DNA from: Nemophila menziesii | Lineage: Eukaryota; Streptophyta; Magnoliopsida; Boraginales; Hydrophyllaceae | DNA length: 64,000 nucleotides | Assembly: GCA_029959085.1 (NCBI GenBank) | Contig: JARWIR010000018.1 | Coordinates: 3,038,001 to 3,102,000 of the forward strand | Reading direction: 5' to 3' | In this document: positions 48,813 to 60,132 of the stretch, piece after piece | Layout of the letters: the number at the start of each line of letters is the position of its first letter | How positions within the stretch are numbered: the first letter of the stretch is position 1 | Made by a program: the position numbers and the translations under genes | The notes under the pieces: generated by a model | The model's input: the letters and a program-made list of their open reading frames with translations, nothing else | Told to the model about the DNA's origin: nothing | Databases searched by the model: none

Positions 48813-50369
48813 TGATGTCTCCCTAATTGTTCTTATTTTCGACCCTTGGAAGACATCATTTTTTGTGTTTATTTAATTAATTCGATAGACTTTTGGACTA
48901 AATATGCAATAATTCGGAATTCCCTTTTTATTTCTAGCATTTTTAATTTATTAAACTTTTGCGCGTAATATTGGTATTTTTAGTGTAAAGTTTACAGGTT
49001 TTAGATGTTAGCTAAGATAGGAATCCGAGGAGAAGGTCAAAGATCGTGAATTAGAGTCAAGACTTGAAGACAAATCCCGAAGATATTATTTTAAGAGCTG
49101 AAAATCCACTTTCCAGGCCATAGATTGCTGATTTCGAGGTGCTTAAGCGATGATCTAGCTGTTGACCTTTGAAGAGAAATCATTCCTTATCGGGTTACGG
49201 AACTTTAGCAACTGAAATGAGGTCAATCGAAGTTATAACGCATCGGGAAAAGCCGTTTTAGTGAAGGTATATAAGCAGTTACGGGATTTTGGGCTTGGAA
49301 ATTGGGCTTGGACATTTAATTAATATTTTATTTTCTGGTCCAAGCCCTAGTACGAATTTATGCTTATAAAAGGGGGTCTGGACTTCTATTTTTCACACAA
49401 TTCACATTCCACAAGATTAAACACCAGAGAGAAGCAACAGAAGGAAGAAAGAAGAAGCTACAAGAGCTGGAGTGGGTCTATAGCTCCATTTGTAGTCATT
49501 CCAATTCCGGAAATTAGGTTCTTTTTATATTTAATTTTTTAATCCAATATGAATTCCATTTCTTTTAATTTAGTTTTTAATTTCAATATGAGCTAAGCTT
49601 TTCATAGGGCTTGAGAACAAACAATGGGTGATTCCTAATTTTATGAAATAACGAATGTTGAATTTGGGTTTATGTTAAATTAAATTAGATTGGGTCTATT
49701 ACTCTTTTCGATAATTTGTGATTATTTATTGTTTTTAGAGTCGCGAACTAAGAACAAGTATTAGTATCTAGGCTATTCCACATATGTGGCGTGTGGATCA
49801 TCCTGACGGAGGGTTTAGGTACAGAATTAATTATTCAATCTAGGATAAAAGCTATTGATTCTGACGAACTTAGCTAATTCTGGGGCCAATGAGGTAATAA
49901 AACTTAAACATCTAAAGGTGGATCATATTTACCCTGACGGGACTAGTGACACCCTAGGAATGCCTTATAGTCCACCCTGACGGGGGTATAAGGATTTTAG
50001 AATCCCGACCATTGTAATTGACCAATTTAGCCCTTAAACAACATAAGTTAGGAAATAAGATTAGGAGGATCCTTGCGTTCTCAAGTACTACATCTCATAC
50101 TGCGTTTTCACTTATTTTACTTGCGTCTTGGCTTTTACTTGCATTTATAATTTGTCTTCCATTCATTAGTTTTAATACAAAAACCAAACAAACTTATTAT
50201 TGTCTTTTATTTTCATAAGTGCATCAATCACTATCTGCTAGACATTTTGATCAACCATTCCGTCCTTGGAACGAATCTGATTTATCAGTTACTACTTGGG
50301 ACAACCGTACACTTGCGGTTCTGGTTCGATTAGCATTTGCATTTATTTAGAACACACAAAGGACCACCA
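48813..50369 (+). repeat. 5' LTR
   Basis: This is 1557 bp, with a TATA box at 49365 and four CCTGACGG-like motifs in the distal half (about 49800, 49930, 49975 and a weaker one at 49860). A 60-codon frame within it is conserved only because the LTRs are similar. Confidence 0.95.
49365..49372 (+). promoter_or_regulatory. LTR TATA box
   Basis: TATAAAAG precedes a GGGGGTCTGG run. Transcription would be expected to begin about 30 bp downstream, near 49397. The matching box in the 3' LTR is at 60685. Confidence 0.65.
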
Positions 50370-50375
50370 AGTTTT

Positions 50376-50393
50376 TGGCGCCGCTGCCGGGGA
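50376..50393 (+). other. primer binding site (tRNA-Asp type)
   Basis: TGGCGCCGCTGCCGGGGA, six bases after the LTR end. It matches the 3' end complement typical of Athila and Tat elements with one base changed from the common form (CTG in place of TTG). Confidence 0.85.
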
Positions 50394-50513
50394 CGGTAGC
50401 GTGTGACCACGGTGTTTATCCTTTAGTGATAGTGCATTTATTCTATTTTATTTTATTTTATCAGTTTTACGCTTTTTGTTTGTTTATCTTTCTCAGGTTT
50501 TTAGGTTTGGTGT

Positions 50514-52184
50514 ATGCGAAGAAGGCTATTCAAGGATCTAGAGCCAACACCTCCGATCCTTAGTAATCCAGAATCGTTGATCAGACTTGCTAACAAGAGA
50601 AAAAGAGAACGAGAAGCTTTAGAAGTAGAAGCGTTAAGTAACAGAATGGAGAATATCAACCTTAATGGTCAACAGAATAATGGACAACGCCAGTTAGATG
50701 CAAATGGCCAACCTTTAGCTCCAGGCGTTATTCCTCCAGTTCCACCAGTGAATCCTAATCCTCAAGTCCAGATTGTAATGAATCAAGATCCGTGGTTTAC
50801 TAATGGCCCTCCAGAAGTTCCATTCCGTGCTCCTGCTATAGGAGTAGGTGCTCCAGATATTGATGTTCCGCATTTCCGTCCAGATTCGGGTATGTTAGAT
50901 CAATTCCAAAATTTTGGAAATTTTCGCGGAAGACCATCAGAAGATTCTCTTAGAGCAGTACAGAAGTTTAAACAGATATGTGATTCTTATATCACACAAG
51001 GAGTTTCAAGAGAACAGATGTATTTTGCTGCTTTTAAATTCTTTGTTATTGATGGAGCGAGTGAATGGCACGATACGCAAGATCCTACGAAGATTACTAA
51101 TTGGGACCAATTAGAGACTGCTTTCTTTGACAGATAACACCCAAGTAATATGCGTTTAGATGCTGAGTTAGAGTTGACACATTTCCGTCAAGAATATGAT
51201 GAAACTGTGGGTAAGAGTTGGACAAGATTTCAGATGTGTTTACGTAAAGTTCCCACTCATGGCTTCTCTGAACAACAACAGCTTAAGATCTTTTACAGAG
51301 GCCTTGATGGAACTTCAAGAGAGAAATTGGATACGCTATGTGGAGCAGGTTTTCTTCAAGTTCAACCCGCTCATGCAAAGATCATCTTAGAGAGAACAGT
51401 CAAGAATGAAGTTGGGTGGAATTCCGTAAGAACACCAGTTAAGGGAGTGAGTAATGTTGATATGGAAGAGAAATTTGCTACGCTTGAGAATAAGATTCAG
51501 AATACTATAGAGCAACAATTGAAACAGCTTACTTTAGCTGTTAAAGAAGGATTTTCGAGTAAGAAGGTAGCTGTGCATGTTGCACAAGAGGTTTATATGT
51601 GTTCGATTTGCAGAGTAGATGATCATGATGAGGAAAATTGTCTGAATAACCAAGAATCCGTGATGTTTATGTCCAATAGAGGTAATTTCAATTCGAGTGG
51701 TAATGGATATCAGCCTAACAGAAACCATCCTGGGTTTCAATACTCAAATCCTAATGGGGCAGCCAATCCTACCTATGTGTATCAGCCGCATCCCCAAGGT
51801 AATAACTATAATCAAAGACGACACAACAATTATCAAGGTGGACAGAATCAAGGCAATTATGTATAAAGACAAGCCCCTCAGAATACGTATGATGAAACAT
51901 TAAACCAGAAAGCCTTACCTGCCCATCCACAAGAGGGAGTAGTTACCCTTCAGAAAACAGTTGAAAGTTTAATTGCTCTTCAGACACAAGTTATGGAACA
52001 TTAAAACGCAGCCGAAGCAAATATGAAGTTGTTCCAGAATCAGCTAAGTCAAATTAATAAACAACTGACTTAGCGTCCTCAAGGGCAACTTCCTAGCGAT
52101 ACAGAGAATCCAATACAACGAGAAGAATTCAAGGCTGTTACATTAAGAAGTGGTAAGAACCTCCCTCCACCTCCTTTTCCTGTT
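50514..52184 (+). pseudogene. gag, with four in-frame stops
   Basis: This is the structural protein that would form the virus-like particle. One frame runs from the ATG at 50514 and continues into the protease. A Retrotrans_gag-type domain spans roughly 50900-51400 (for example DGASEWHDTQDPTKITNW), and a CX2CX4HX4C zinc knuckle lies at 51600-51641 (CSICRVDDHDEENC), followed by an Asn/Gln/Gly-rich tail. Stops in the same frame are at 51135, 51864, 52002 and 52071. Apart from them the frame is undisturbed, so the stops look like recent point changes. A gag protein from this copy would end within the capsid-like part. Confidence 0.85.
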
Positions 52185-53258
52185 ATGAAAGAGAAAGAAG
52201 TTCCAAGAAAAGAAAAGGAAGTGGTTGAGAAAGAAAAAGAGAATGAGAAAGATAGCGAGGTGGAAGAAATAGAAAGACCAAGAGAAGTTCCGAAAAAGAA
52301 AGATGATATAGTGATCAATCGCCCTCCACCACCGTTCCCATCTCGAGTTCAGAAAAAGGGTGATTTAGGTGATTATTTGAAGTTCTTTAATAGAGTGAAG
52401 GGCCTAAGTATTAATATTCCGTTATTAGAGGCGATCCGTGATATTCCGAAGTATACAAAATTTTTGAAGAGGGCCCTCACTAATAAAAGGCCTTATTGTG
52501 ATAATGAGATGATTGGCCTTCCTGATGAGTGTAGCGCGATTTGTCAGAGTAAATTACCTCCGAAGTTAGTTTATCTGGGGAGTTTCACGATTCCCATATC
52601 GATTGGAGAAGAATGGAAAGGAAAAGCGTTATGTGATTTGGGGGCAAGCATAAATTTGATTCCCAAGTCAATCTTTGATAAGCTTAAAATTGGAAACGCA
52701 AGACCCACTTCTATGGTCTTGCAAATGGCGGACAGGTCTCTTGCTCATCCTGAAGGCCGAATTGAGGATGTCCTTGTTAAGGCAGGTACACTTATATTTT
52801 CTGTTGATTTCGTAATTCTTGAATACAATGCAGATAGAAATGTCCCCATTATTTTGGGGAGACCATTCCTAGCTACAGGGAGAACATTGATCGATGTAGA
52901 GAATGGCGAATTGACGATGAGGATACAAGATGAGGAAGTGAAATTCAATGTATTTCGAGCTATGAAATTCCCAGATTCTCAGGAAGATTGCTTCAGAATG
53001 GATGTAGTAGAGCAAGCATCGCAAGAGGTATTTAATTGTTTAAATTTTGATGATATCTTGCAGGCTGCTTTGACACTAGATTCACCTGAGATGATGGAGG
53101 AGCTTACAGAAACAGTGGAAGCTGTCAATTCTGAAAATCCGAAGTATAGGCGTCTTGCCTATGAACCTGTGAGAGAACCGGGGGAGATTATTCCTAAAAA
53201 AAGCCTTCAATTGAATCTCCTCCGGAGTTGGAAGAAAAACCATTGCCAGCACACTTGA
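52185..53258 (+). pseudogene. retropepsin-like protease region, gag-pol frame
   Basis: The frame continues from gag through a charged Lys/Glu linker (residues 1-40 of this stretch) to an aspartic protease with the active-site motif CDLGASINLIP (Asp codon at 52635) and the flap/ILGRPFL block. A frame change occurs in a run of seven A (53196-53202). After it the pol frame continues in the other register, and the present frame ends at 53258 in nonsense residues. Protease cleaves the polyprotein in the family. Confidence 0.85.
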
Positions 53259-54802
53259 GGTATGCATATTTGGGTACTAATGAAACTCTACCTGTTATTG
53301 TTTCAGCTAATTTAACAGGTCCTCAAGAAGATAAACTGTTGCGTGTGTTAAGAGCCAATAAAGAAGCAATAGGTTGGACAATTGCTGATATCAAAGGCAT
53401 TAGTCCATCCTATTGTCAACACAAAATCATACTTGAAGATGTTAATGCACGCTCAGTTGAAGGTCAGAGAAGATTAATGCCAGCCATGAAGGATGTGGTG
53501 AAGAAAGAGGTGATCAAGCTTTTAGATGCGGGGATTATTTATCCCATTTCGAGTAGTGAATGGGTGAGTCCGGTTCAGTGTGTACCGAAGAAAGGAGGAA
53601 TGACAACGGTTCTTAATGATAAAAATGAAGAGATTCCTTCAAGAACTGTAGTTGGATGGAGAGTTTGCATGGATTACAGAAAGCTGAACAAGGCCACCAG
53701 AAAAGATCATTTCCCTTTGCCCTTCATCGATCAAATGTTAGATAAATTAGCCGGAAGAGAGTACTATTGCTTCTTGGATGGTTACTCCGGGTACAATCAG
53801 ATTTACGTGGCTCCAGAAGATCAACACAAGACTACCTTTACATGCCCATTTGGTACTTTTGCATATCGCAGAATGCCATTTGGGTTGTGTAACGCTCCCG
53901 CTACTTTTCAAAGGTGTATGATGGCCATTTTCTGGGACATGATAGATAATTTCCTTGAAGTGTTTATGGACGATTTCTCCGTGTTTGGTGATGATTTTGA
54001 TATATGTTTAGACAACTTGGAGAAAGTGTTAGTGAGATGCAAGGAAACAGATTTGGTGCTCAACTGGGAGAAGTGTCATTTCATGGTTCGCGAAGGTATA
54101 GTTCTGGGTCACAAAGTTTCGAGTGCTGGTTTAGAGGTTGATAGTGCAAAGATAGAGGTAATTAAAACTCTTCCCCCTCCTGTTTCTGTTAAAGGGGTAA
54201 GGAGTTTTCTTGGCCATGCTGGCTTTTATAGGCGTTTTATTAAAGATTTTTCTAAGATTGCTAAACCGTTATGCAACTTACTCGAAAAGGATTGCAAATT
54301 CCTTTTTGATGAAGCTTGTTTAGCGGCCTTCCAAGCAATTAAGGAAAAACTTATTTCTGCTCCTATAGTGTTACCTCCAGATTGGACTTTACCGTTTGAG
54401 GTTATGTGTGATGCGAGTGATTTGTGTATGGGAGCTGTATTAGGACAAAGAAAAGATAAAGTTTTTCATTCGATTTACTATGCTAGTAAAACTTTTAGTG
54501 GTGCTCAGATTAATTACACAGTTACAGAAAAGGAGTTGCTAGCAGTTGTATATTCGTTTGATAAATTTCGCTCTTATCTTCTTGGAGCGAAAGTTATTGT
54601 TTATACAGATCATTCTGCGATCAGATTTCTTATGGAGAAGAAAGATGCAAAACCAAGGTTAATCAGATGGGTGTTATTACTTCAAGAGTTCGATTTAGAG
54701 ATCAAAGATAGAAAGGGTTGTGAGAATCAGGTTGCAGATCATCTATCGCGTTTAGAGGGTTCAGAGATGAATAGTGGTACTGAGGCAGTTAGAGAAGAGT
54801 AA
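53228..54802 (+). pseudogene. reverse transcriptase and RNase H
   Basis: Copies element RNA into DNA in the particle. Residue numbers count from 53228. RT motif A is [12 protein letters not shown] (Asp184) and the catalytic FMDD is at 246-249. RNase H spans about 390-505, with [13 protein letters not shown] (Asp395), the KELLA Glu436, YTDHSA (Asp461) and DHLSR (Asp504). All catalytic acids are present. The stop at 54800-54802 interrupts a frame that goes on unchanged into integrase. The first codons overlap the end of the protease stretch because of the upstream frameshift; the ATG here is not a natural start. Confidence 0.92.
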
Positions 54803-56149
54803 CCTGATAAGAGTTTATTCGTTGTTCGAGATTATGAGGCTCCGTGGTATGCAGATATTGCGAATTTAGTGGTGAGTCTTGTTTTCCCTGAAGGTTCTAC
54901 TTATCAAGAGAGAAAGAGGTTAGCTCATCGTGCTAGACAGTTCTTTTGGGAGGATCCGTTCCTCTACAAAGTTTGTGCTGACCAAATGATACGAAGATGT
55001 GTAGCAAGGGAAGAGACTGCAGCCATTATAGCTGGATGCCATGATTCTTTATATGGCAGACATTTTAAGGGAGATAGAACTGCTGCGAAGGTATTTCAAT
55101 CAGGTTTTTACTGGCCTTCTCTTATTAAAGATTGTCATAAATATGTTAAGAAGTGTACGAGATGCCAGTTTACCGGAAACATATCTAAGAGGGATGAGAT
55201 GCCGCGTAATAATGTGTTAGAGGTTGAGATATTCGATGTTTGGGGCATAGACTTTATGGGTCCCTTCGTTCCTTCAAATGGTTACCTCTATATCTTACTA
55301 GCTGTTGATTATGTATCTAAGTGGGTAGAAGCGGTGGCTTTACCTACCAATGATTCACGAGTGGTGATCAAATTCTTGAAATCACATATTTTCACTAGCC
55401 ATGGCACACCTAGAGTGATTATTAGCGATGGAGGGTCTCATTTCGTTAATAAATATCTAAAGACTGTTCTAGAGAAGTATGGAGTTAGACACCGTGTATC
55501 TACTGCATACCATCCACAATCCAATGGTCAAGCTGAAGTTTCGAACCGTGAAGTCAAGTCAATCCTAGAGAAAACCGTTGGTCCTACAAGAAAAGATTGG
55601 TCAATGAAGTTAGATGATGCGTTGTGGGCCTATCGTACTGCGTTCAAGACTCCAGATGGTGCATCTCCCTATCGTATGGTGTATGGTAAGGCTTGTCACT
55701 TACCTTTAGAGCTTGAAATGGGTGCCTATTGGGCAATTGCGCAGTTGAACTTAGATCCTATCTTAGCCGGAAAGAATCGTATGATGAAGCTTAACGAACT
55801 TGACGAATTCCGTTTGCATGCTTATGAAAATGCCAAACTGTACAAAGAAAACACAAAGAAATGGCATGACAATCGAATTCGTACAAAGAACTTTGAAGTG
55901 GGGCAAAAAGTATTAAAGTATAATTCAAAGTTCAGCAATTTTCCGGGTAAGTTAAGATCTAAGTGGTCAGGTCCATACATTGTGACCAAAGTTACACCTC
56001 ATGGGGCGATAGAAATAGAACATCCGTTAGAGAACCGTACCTTTATGGTGAACGGTCATAGATTAAAGATATACCATGAAGGTGAAGATACCAATCGCTC
56101 GGAAGATCCATATCCCGGGGAGGTCATGTACCTCTGCGAGACTCCTTAG
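54803..56149 (+). pseudogene. integrase
   Basis: Inserts the cDNA into the genome. It is in the same frame as RT-RNase H after one stop. Counting from the first Met at 54869: the HHCC zinc-binding region has H58, H65, C96 and C99, and the catalytic triad is D128 (GIDFMGPF), D187 (ISDGGSHF) and E223 (NGQAEVSN), spaced DX35E. The C-terminal part ends in a GPY-like block ([19 protein letters not shown]). The triad is complete and the stretch is otherwise unbroken. Confidence 0.92.
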
Positions 56150-56383
56150 AAGCGTGAGGTAACCCGTCGAGCTTAACGACGTTAAACAAAAGCCAATTCA
56201 TTGTATATTAGCTGAGTTTTTAAATTTTTGCATTTTAGAATAGTTTGATTTTCGTAGTTTTAGTGTTTATTATTAAGAAATGAGGAAGGATAGTTGTTTT
56301 TGATGATTTCAGGGGTAAAATGGTCATGAGTTTGGGGTCGATGAGGCGAAAATAGGAGAAAATTGGTTGGATGTCCAGGAGAA

Positions 56384-56943
56384 ACCGGGAACCCGGTTTC
56401 GCAAAAACCGGGAACCCGGTTTTGGAGCTGGTACCAACCACATTCACGCAACACTTGGCGTTTTGGGTTCACGATACAGCGTCGTAACCGGGAACCCGGT
56501 TTTTCAAAACCGGGAACCCGGTTTTTCAAAACCGGGAACCCGGTTTTGGTGCTGTGATTTCTGAAAAACTCTGACCCAGCGTTTTGGTGGCTTGCGTTTT
56601 CGTGCGTTTTGATTCGCGCCATCGACACAAAACTGGGAACCCGCATTCCAAAGAACCGGGTACCCGGTTTCGGAGCTGTTGTCTTCAAATTTCTCTGACC
56701 TGGCGTTTTGAGAAGTGGCGTTTTGGCGCGTTTTGACTCGTGCCAGCGAGAAAATCCGGGTACCCGCATTCCACAGAACCGGGAACCCGGTTTCGGCGAG
56801 TAAAATCTCTGACCCAGCGTCTTGGGGTCCAGCGTTTTGGTGCGTTTATTTTTAAAAAAAAAAAATTAATTAAGTATTTTTTCCGCGCCGTCACAGCGAC
56901 GCGGAACCGGGAACCCGGTTTGCCAAAACCGGGAACCCGGTTT
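56384..56943. repeat. cluster of AACCGGGAACCCGGTT near-palindromes
   Basis: About eleven copies lie at about 56386, 56405, 56485, 56508, 56530, 56630, 56654, 56755, 56777, 56905 and 56928. The arms AACCGGG/CCCGGTT are separated by two bases (AA, or TA in two copies). Some are paired 20-23 bp apart and three are weakened to one good arm (for example AACTGGGAACCCGCATT). Two more occur at 59454 and 59475. These are the most GC-rich stretches in the element and are dense in CG and CCG sites. Confidence 0.9.
56569..56850. repeat. degenerate 120-bp tandem repeats carrying the palindrome
   Basis: Blocks beginning CTCTGACC(C/T)(A/G)GCGT and containing GCGTTTTG...CGCGCCA-like text, then a weak and a strong palindrome, start at about 56569, 56693 and 56805. 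The third is incomplete. Confidence 0.7.
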
Positions 56944-57332
56944 TGAAGCTGTGATGTCGGTTTTGGAGGCCTTAACCTAGTTTACTTAGCCTCTCTTGCA
57001 AGTATTTTCCTAAAACGCACCAATAGCCTCCCCACCTACGAAAATCATCAACCAAAACACTATACATCATCAAATCCTACCCTCTTTCACCACAAAAACA
57101 CAAAATCAACTCATCTCCTCTCCAAAATAACATCAAATCCTTAGTTTTTCCCAAGATTCTTCTTCATCAAATCCCTAAATAAAACCCAATTTTTTCTTCT
57201 CCCATCCAAATTAACCAAGACCCATCTCATATTTCACCTAATTCTTCAATTCCTAATCCTCAAAACATCAACTTTCTAAACTTTTCTCTAAGTTTTTCAT
57301 TATTTGAAGTTTTGAGTTTGGGGTGAAAAGAG

Positions 57333-58649
57333 ATGACTAACAGAACCGGTGATTTCTGAAGAACTGCTCCTAGAAAGAAAACCACCATTGGTGGTTCCCA
57401 AGACCAAGCTATTGAGATTCCTGATTCGCGTCCTAAACAAAAAATTGATGAAGTTCAGCTTGAGTCTAACAGAAAAGAAGTCACAAGTCAAAGGAGAAGA
57501 TTAATTGATGAGATAGAGAGTGAGAAGGAAGCAGGAGAGGAAATTGAGAAGAACACTGAGAATGAAACTGAACAAGAGATTCCGGAAGCACCAGTTCAGA
57601 AACCTCCGCGTATGAAGATGTGGGCCCACAAGCCTAAGAGGGTTTATACTTGCTGGAATACTCAGGTTCGTGAACGAATTGAATTTTTGAAGTTTGGTGA
57701 GGAGACAAATTTTCCAAAGGGTATTATGAGCAGTGATTACAAAGAATATGCTGTGACTTGTGCTAAGTTTGGTTGGAAAGATTTACAAGAAAGGAAGCTT
57801 GAGTTTATTCCTACTTTTGTGTGAGAATTTTATGAGGGTTTTGCCACCTCCCGTGATGCCATTGATATCCGCAAAAAGGTAGTTCCTTTCTCTATTGAAC
57901 GTATTCGGAAATCCTTGAAATTGCCCAACTTTTCTGGTACATGCCCTTTCCAAGAAACTCTTAATGACCCTTCTTTCGATTTTGAATCCCTTTGGGGGAC
58001 CGTGCTTATTAATGGGGCTAGCCCAATCCCTGAAGGTGAGAGATATCCTGGACAGTTTTACAGCAGTAGTTTGACACCTCGTGCTAAGGTTTGGTCTCGC
58101 TTTATAATACCCACTTTCTTTGGTATTAAACACACTTCCGAGTTAAAGAGAGAGCACGTATTTTGCATTAAGTGTATTTTGGAGGAGACACGATTTGATG
58201 TTGCTAAGATAGTTTATGACACAATCATGGAGTTCGCGAAATCCCCAATGAAACAACAAAATCTGAAGTTCCCTTGTACTATTACTCAGTTGTGTCTAGA
58301 CACAAAGATTCCGCGTAAGAACGCAGATATTGATACTGTTTCAGTTGGTGTGAGTATAGCTTTGAGCACAATCAAGAATATCCATGAAGAAGCAACACGT
58401 GCTACCAAGAGTCCGAGAACTCCCCAATCAAAGAAAGCGAAGACTGTACCTGAGTTGGAATCAAAGATTCAGGTTTTGGAAGAGAATCAGGAGAAGATGA
58501 TTGCTACTTTGGGAAACGTTACAAAATAATTGGACCTACTTCGAAATTTAATCCTAGGCGTAAATACACTTCAAAACACGATTTATGATGCTGTTACGCG
58601 AGATAAAGGTCCAGAACGCAACACGGATAACCAGCCTCTAGCTGGTTAA
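57333..58649 (+). pseudogene. third ORF in the env-like position (putative plant transposon protein domain)
   Basis: The frame runs from the ATG at 57333 to a TAA at 58647-58649, about 438 codons, with in-frame stops at 57357, 57822 and 58527. The N-terminus is charged (Glu/Lys/Arg-rich, residues 40-85). The central part, with NFPKGI, REFYEGF-like, PFSIERI and LTPRAKVW, resembles the putative plant transposon protein domain found in many Athila-like elements. The C-terminus has a basic patch and a predicted coiled coil (LESKIQVLEENQEKM). I see no signal peptide or membrane segment, so an envelope function is not supported by this sequence. The role is unknown. Confidence 0.65.
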
Positions 58650-59379
58650 GATACGTTTTCTAAACTTTCCTCTTAGTGTAAATTAGTTTAAAATCTTTAT
58701 GAGTCTTTTCGAGTCGTGGGGACACGACTCATTTTTGATTTTGGGGTGGGGTTCGTTGCCTCATCCCAGTTTTTTTGTGTTATTTGTTTTATTTGCTTTC
58801 AATAAAAGAATTTTCGGAGTTGCGTTTGACTGTAGAAATTTTTAAATATCCCTTGAAGCATACTTTTGATGAATCTATGATAGTAAATAGTGGACTTTAG
58901 GGATTGATATAAAACGCATTTAGAATTGCATGCAAACATAGGTAATTAATAGGAAAAATTAATGAACAATGCAAATGAAGTAAGCTTGTACTCAAGGAAT
59001 ATGTTTGGTGTGTAGAACGTGAAATCCTAATTAGTAGAGAACCCACCTAGATATGAACTAAAGACAAGCTATGTACTTAGGAAAATGATAGGGGCAGTTC
59101 TTTGTTAGCCATTTGTGCCTTTTTAGCCTTCTATCCCTTGTATTAATTATTATCCGTCTTAGCCCACTTTGAGCCTTAGCCTTTTCTTTGTAGCCATGAT
59201 AAAAGCCATTATCCCTTAGATTATTAGGCATGACCATATGACCCGCACTTGAATCACAATCCTGAGACATGTCTCGAGCTTGAGTTTGGGGTGGTGGGAC
59301 CACTTATGGGAAATTAAATGGGAAGGGATTGATGTGCTTTGTATTGTAGCACAATTGCAGATGATATATACTTGTAACC

Positions 59380-59571
59380 CTTTGCCGGGAATGAAGAAAA
59401 ATGAAAAAGAAAGAAAAAAACGAAAAAAGTTGAAAATTCATACAGTAGGAACCGGGATCCCGGATTCGTCAAAACCGGGAACCCGGTTTGCTTCTGTAAA
59501 CAAAAAAAAAAGAGAAAAAGAGAAAAGAAAATAAAAAGAAAAATATGAATGAATAAAACACCCGGCAAAGT
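59380..59571. repeat. nested inverted repeat with purine-rich arms
   Basis: An outer inverted repeat (CTTTGCCGGG at 59381 and CCCGGCAAAG ending near 59570) encloses two A/G-rich runs (about 59395-59440 and 59510-59555). In the middle lie two AACCGGG palindromes, AACCGGGATCCCGG (59454) and AACCGGGAACCCGGTT (59475). Confidence 0.75.
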
Positions 59572-60113
59572 GGAAATTTTCTGAAAAATCATCTTGTTTA
59601 TAGTGGGTAGACATGGGACGCTAAATTGTTGCGTATATGGGTGAGTGAGAACATCTTTTGAGCGTTAACTCAAGCTCGAGGACAATGTTGATGGTAAGTG
59701 AGGAGAGAGCCAAAAGCTCACTTCAAATTTACCAAATATACATCCACACCCGAACTTAAGCCAATATTATAACCGTAAAGACCTCGTGATTCCTAAGTGC
59801 ATAGTGAATTTATTATTCTGTTAATAGGGAATATCCTAGGTGGAGCGTTCAAAGCGATTTAGGATTAATGACCACCCTATAGCCATCATACAGAGATGAG
59901 TACAAGTGTAACCTTCAAGCATTGCAACTTTAATTTTATGATTGAGATTATTTGTGTTTGATGTTGCATTTTAGATGTATGTGTATATTAGTTTCTAGAG
60001 TTTGCTATATGAGATTTATTTTGAGAATTGATTTAGGGTTTATTTGCTAGCTTCTATTTGTTTTTACGCATACTTCTACCCCTTTGTTTTGTTTTGCTTT
60101 GTCGGGACGACAA

Positions 60114-60132
60114 AGGTTTGAGTTGGGGGTCT
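60114..60132 (+). other. polypurine tract region
   Basis: AGGTTTGAGTTGGGGGTCT lies directly before the 3' LTR and serves in the family as the plus-strand DNA primer. Confidence 0.7.

Larger units (their letters stand above)
56150..57332 (+). other. spacer between integrase and the third ORF, with palindrome cluster
   Basis: No pol-like coding sequence. The left two thirds (56370-56960) hold the AACCGGG palindrome cluster. The rest (57000-57330) is a C/T-rich leader-like stretch. In Athila elements a long non-coding region commonly precedes the env-like ORF and may hold a splice acceptor. Confidence 0.7.
58650..60132 (+). other. 3' internal non-coding region of the Athila element
   Basis: No ORF is supported. 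It contains a purine-rich stretch with two palindromes (59380-59570) and two related blocks at about 59664-59690 and 60100-60131 (TCGAGGACAA... and GTCGGGACGACAAAGG...), the second leading into the polypurine tract. Confidence 0.7.

Noticed and set aside
49360..50218. 60- and 66-codon ORFs repeated at 60680 and 61338
   Set aside because: They lie in the two LTRs and are duplicated because the LTRs are. They overlap the TATA and leader region and have no motif.
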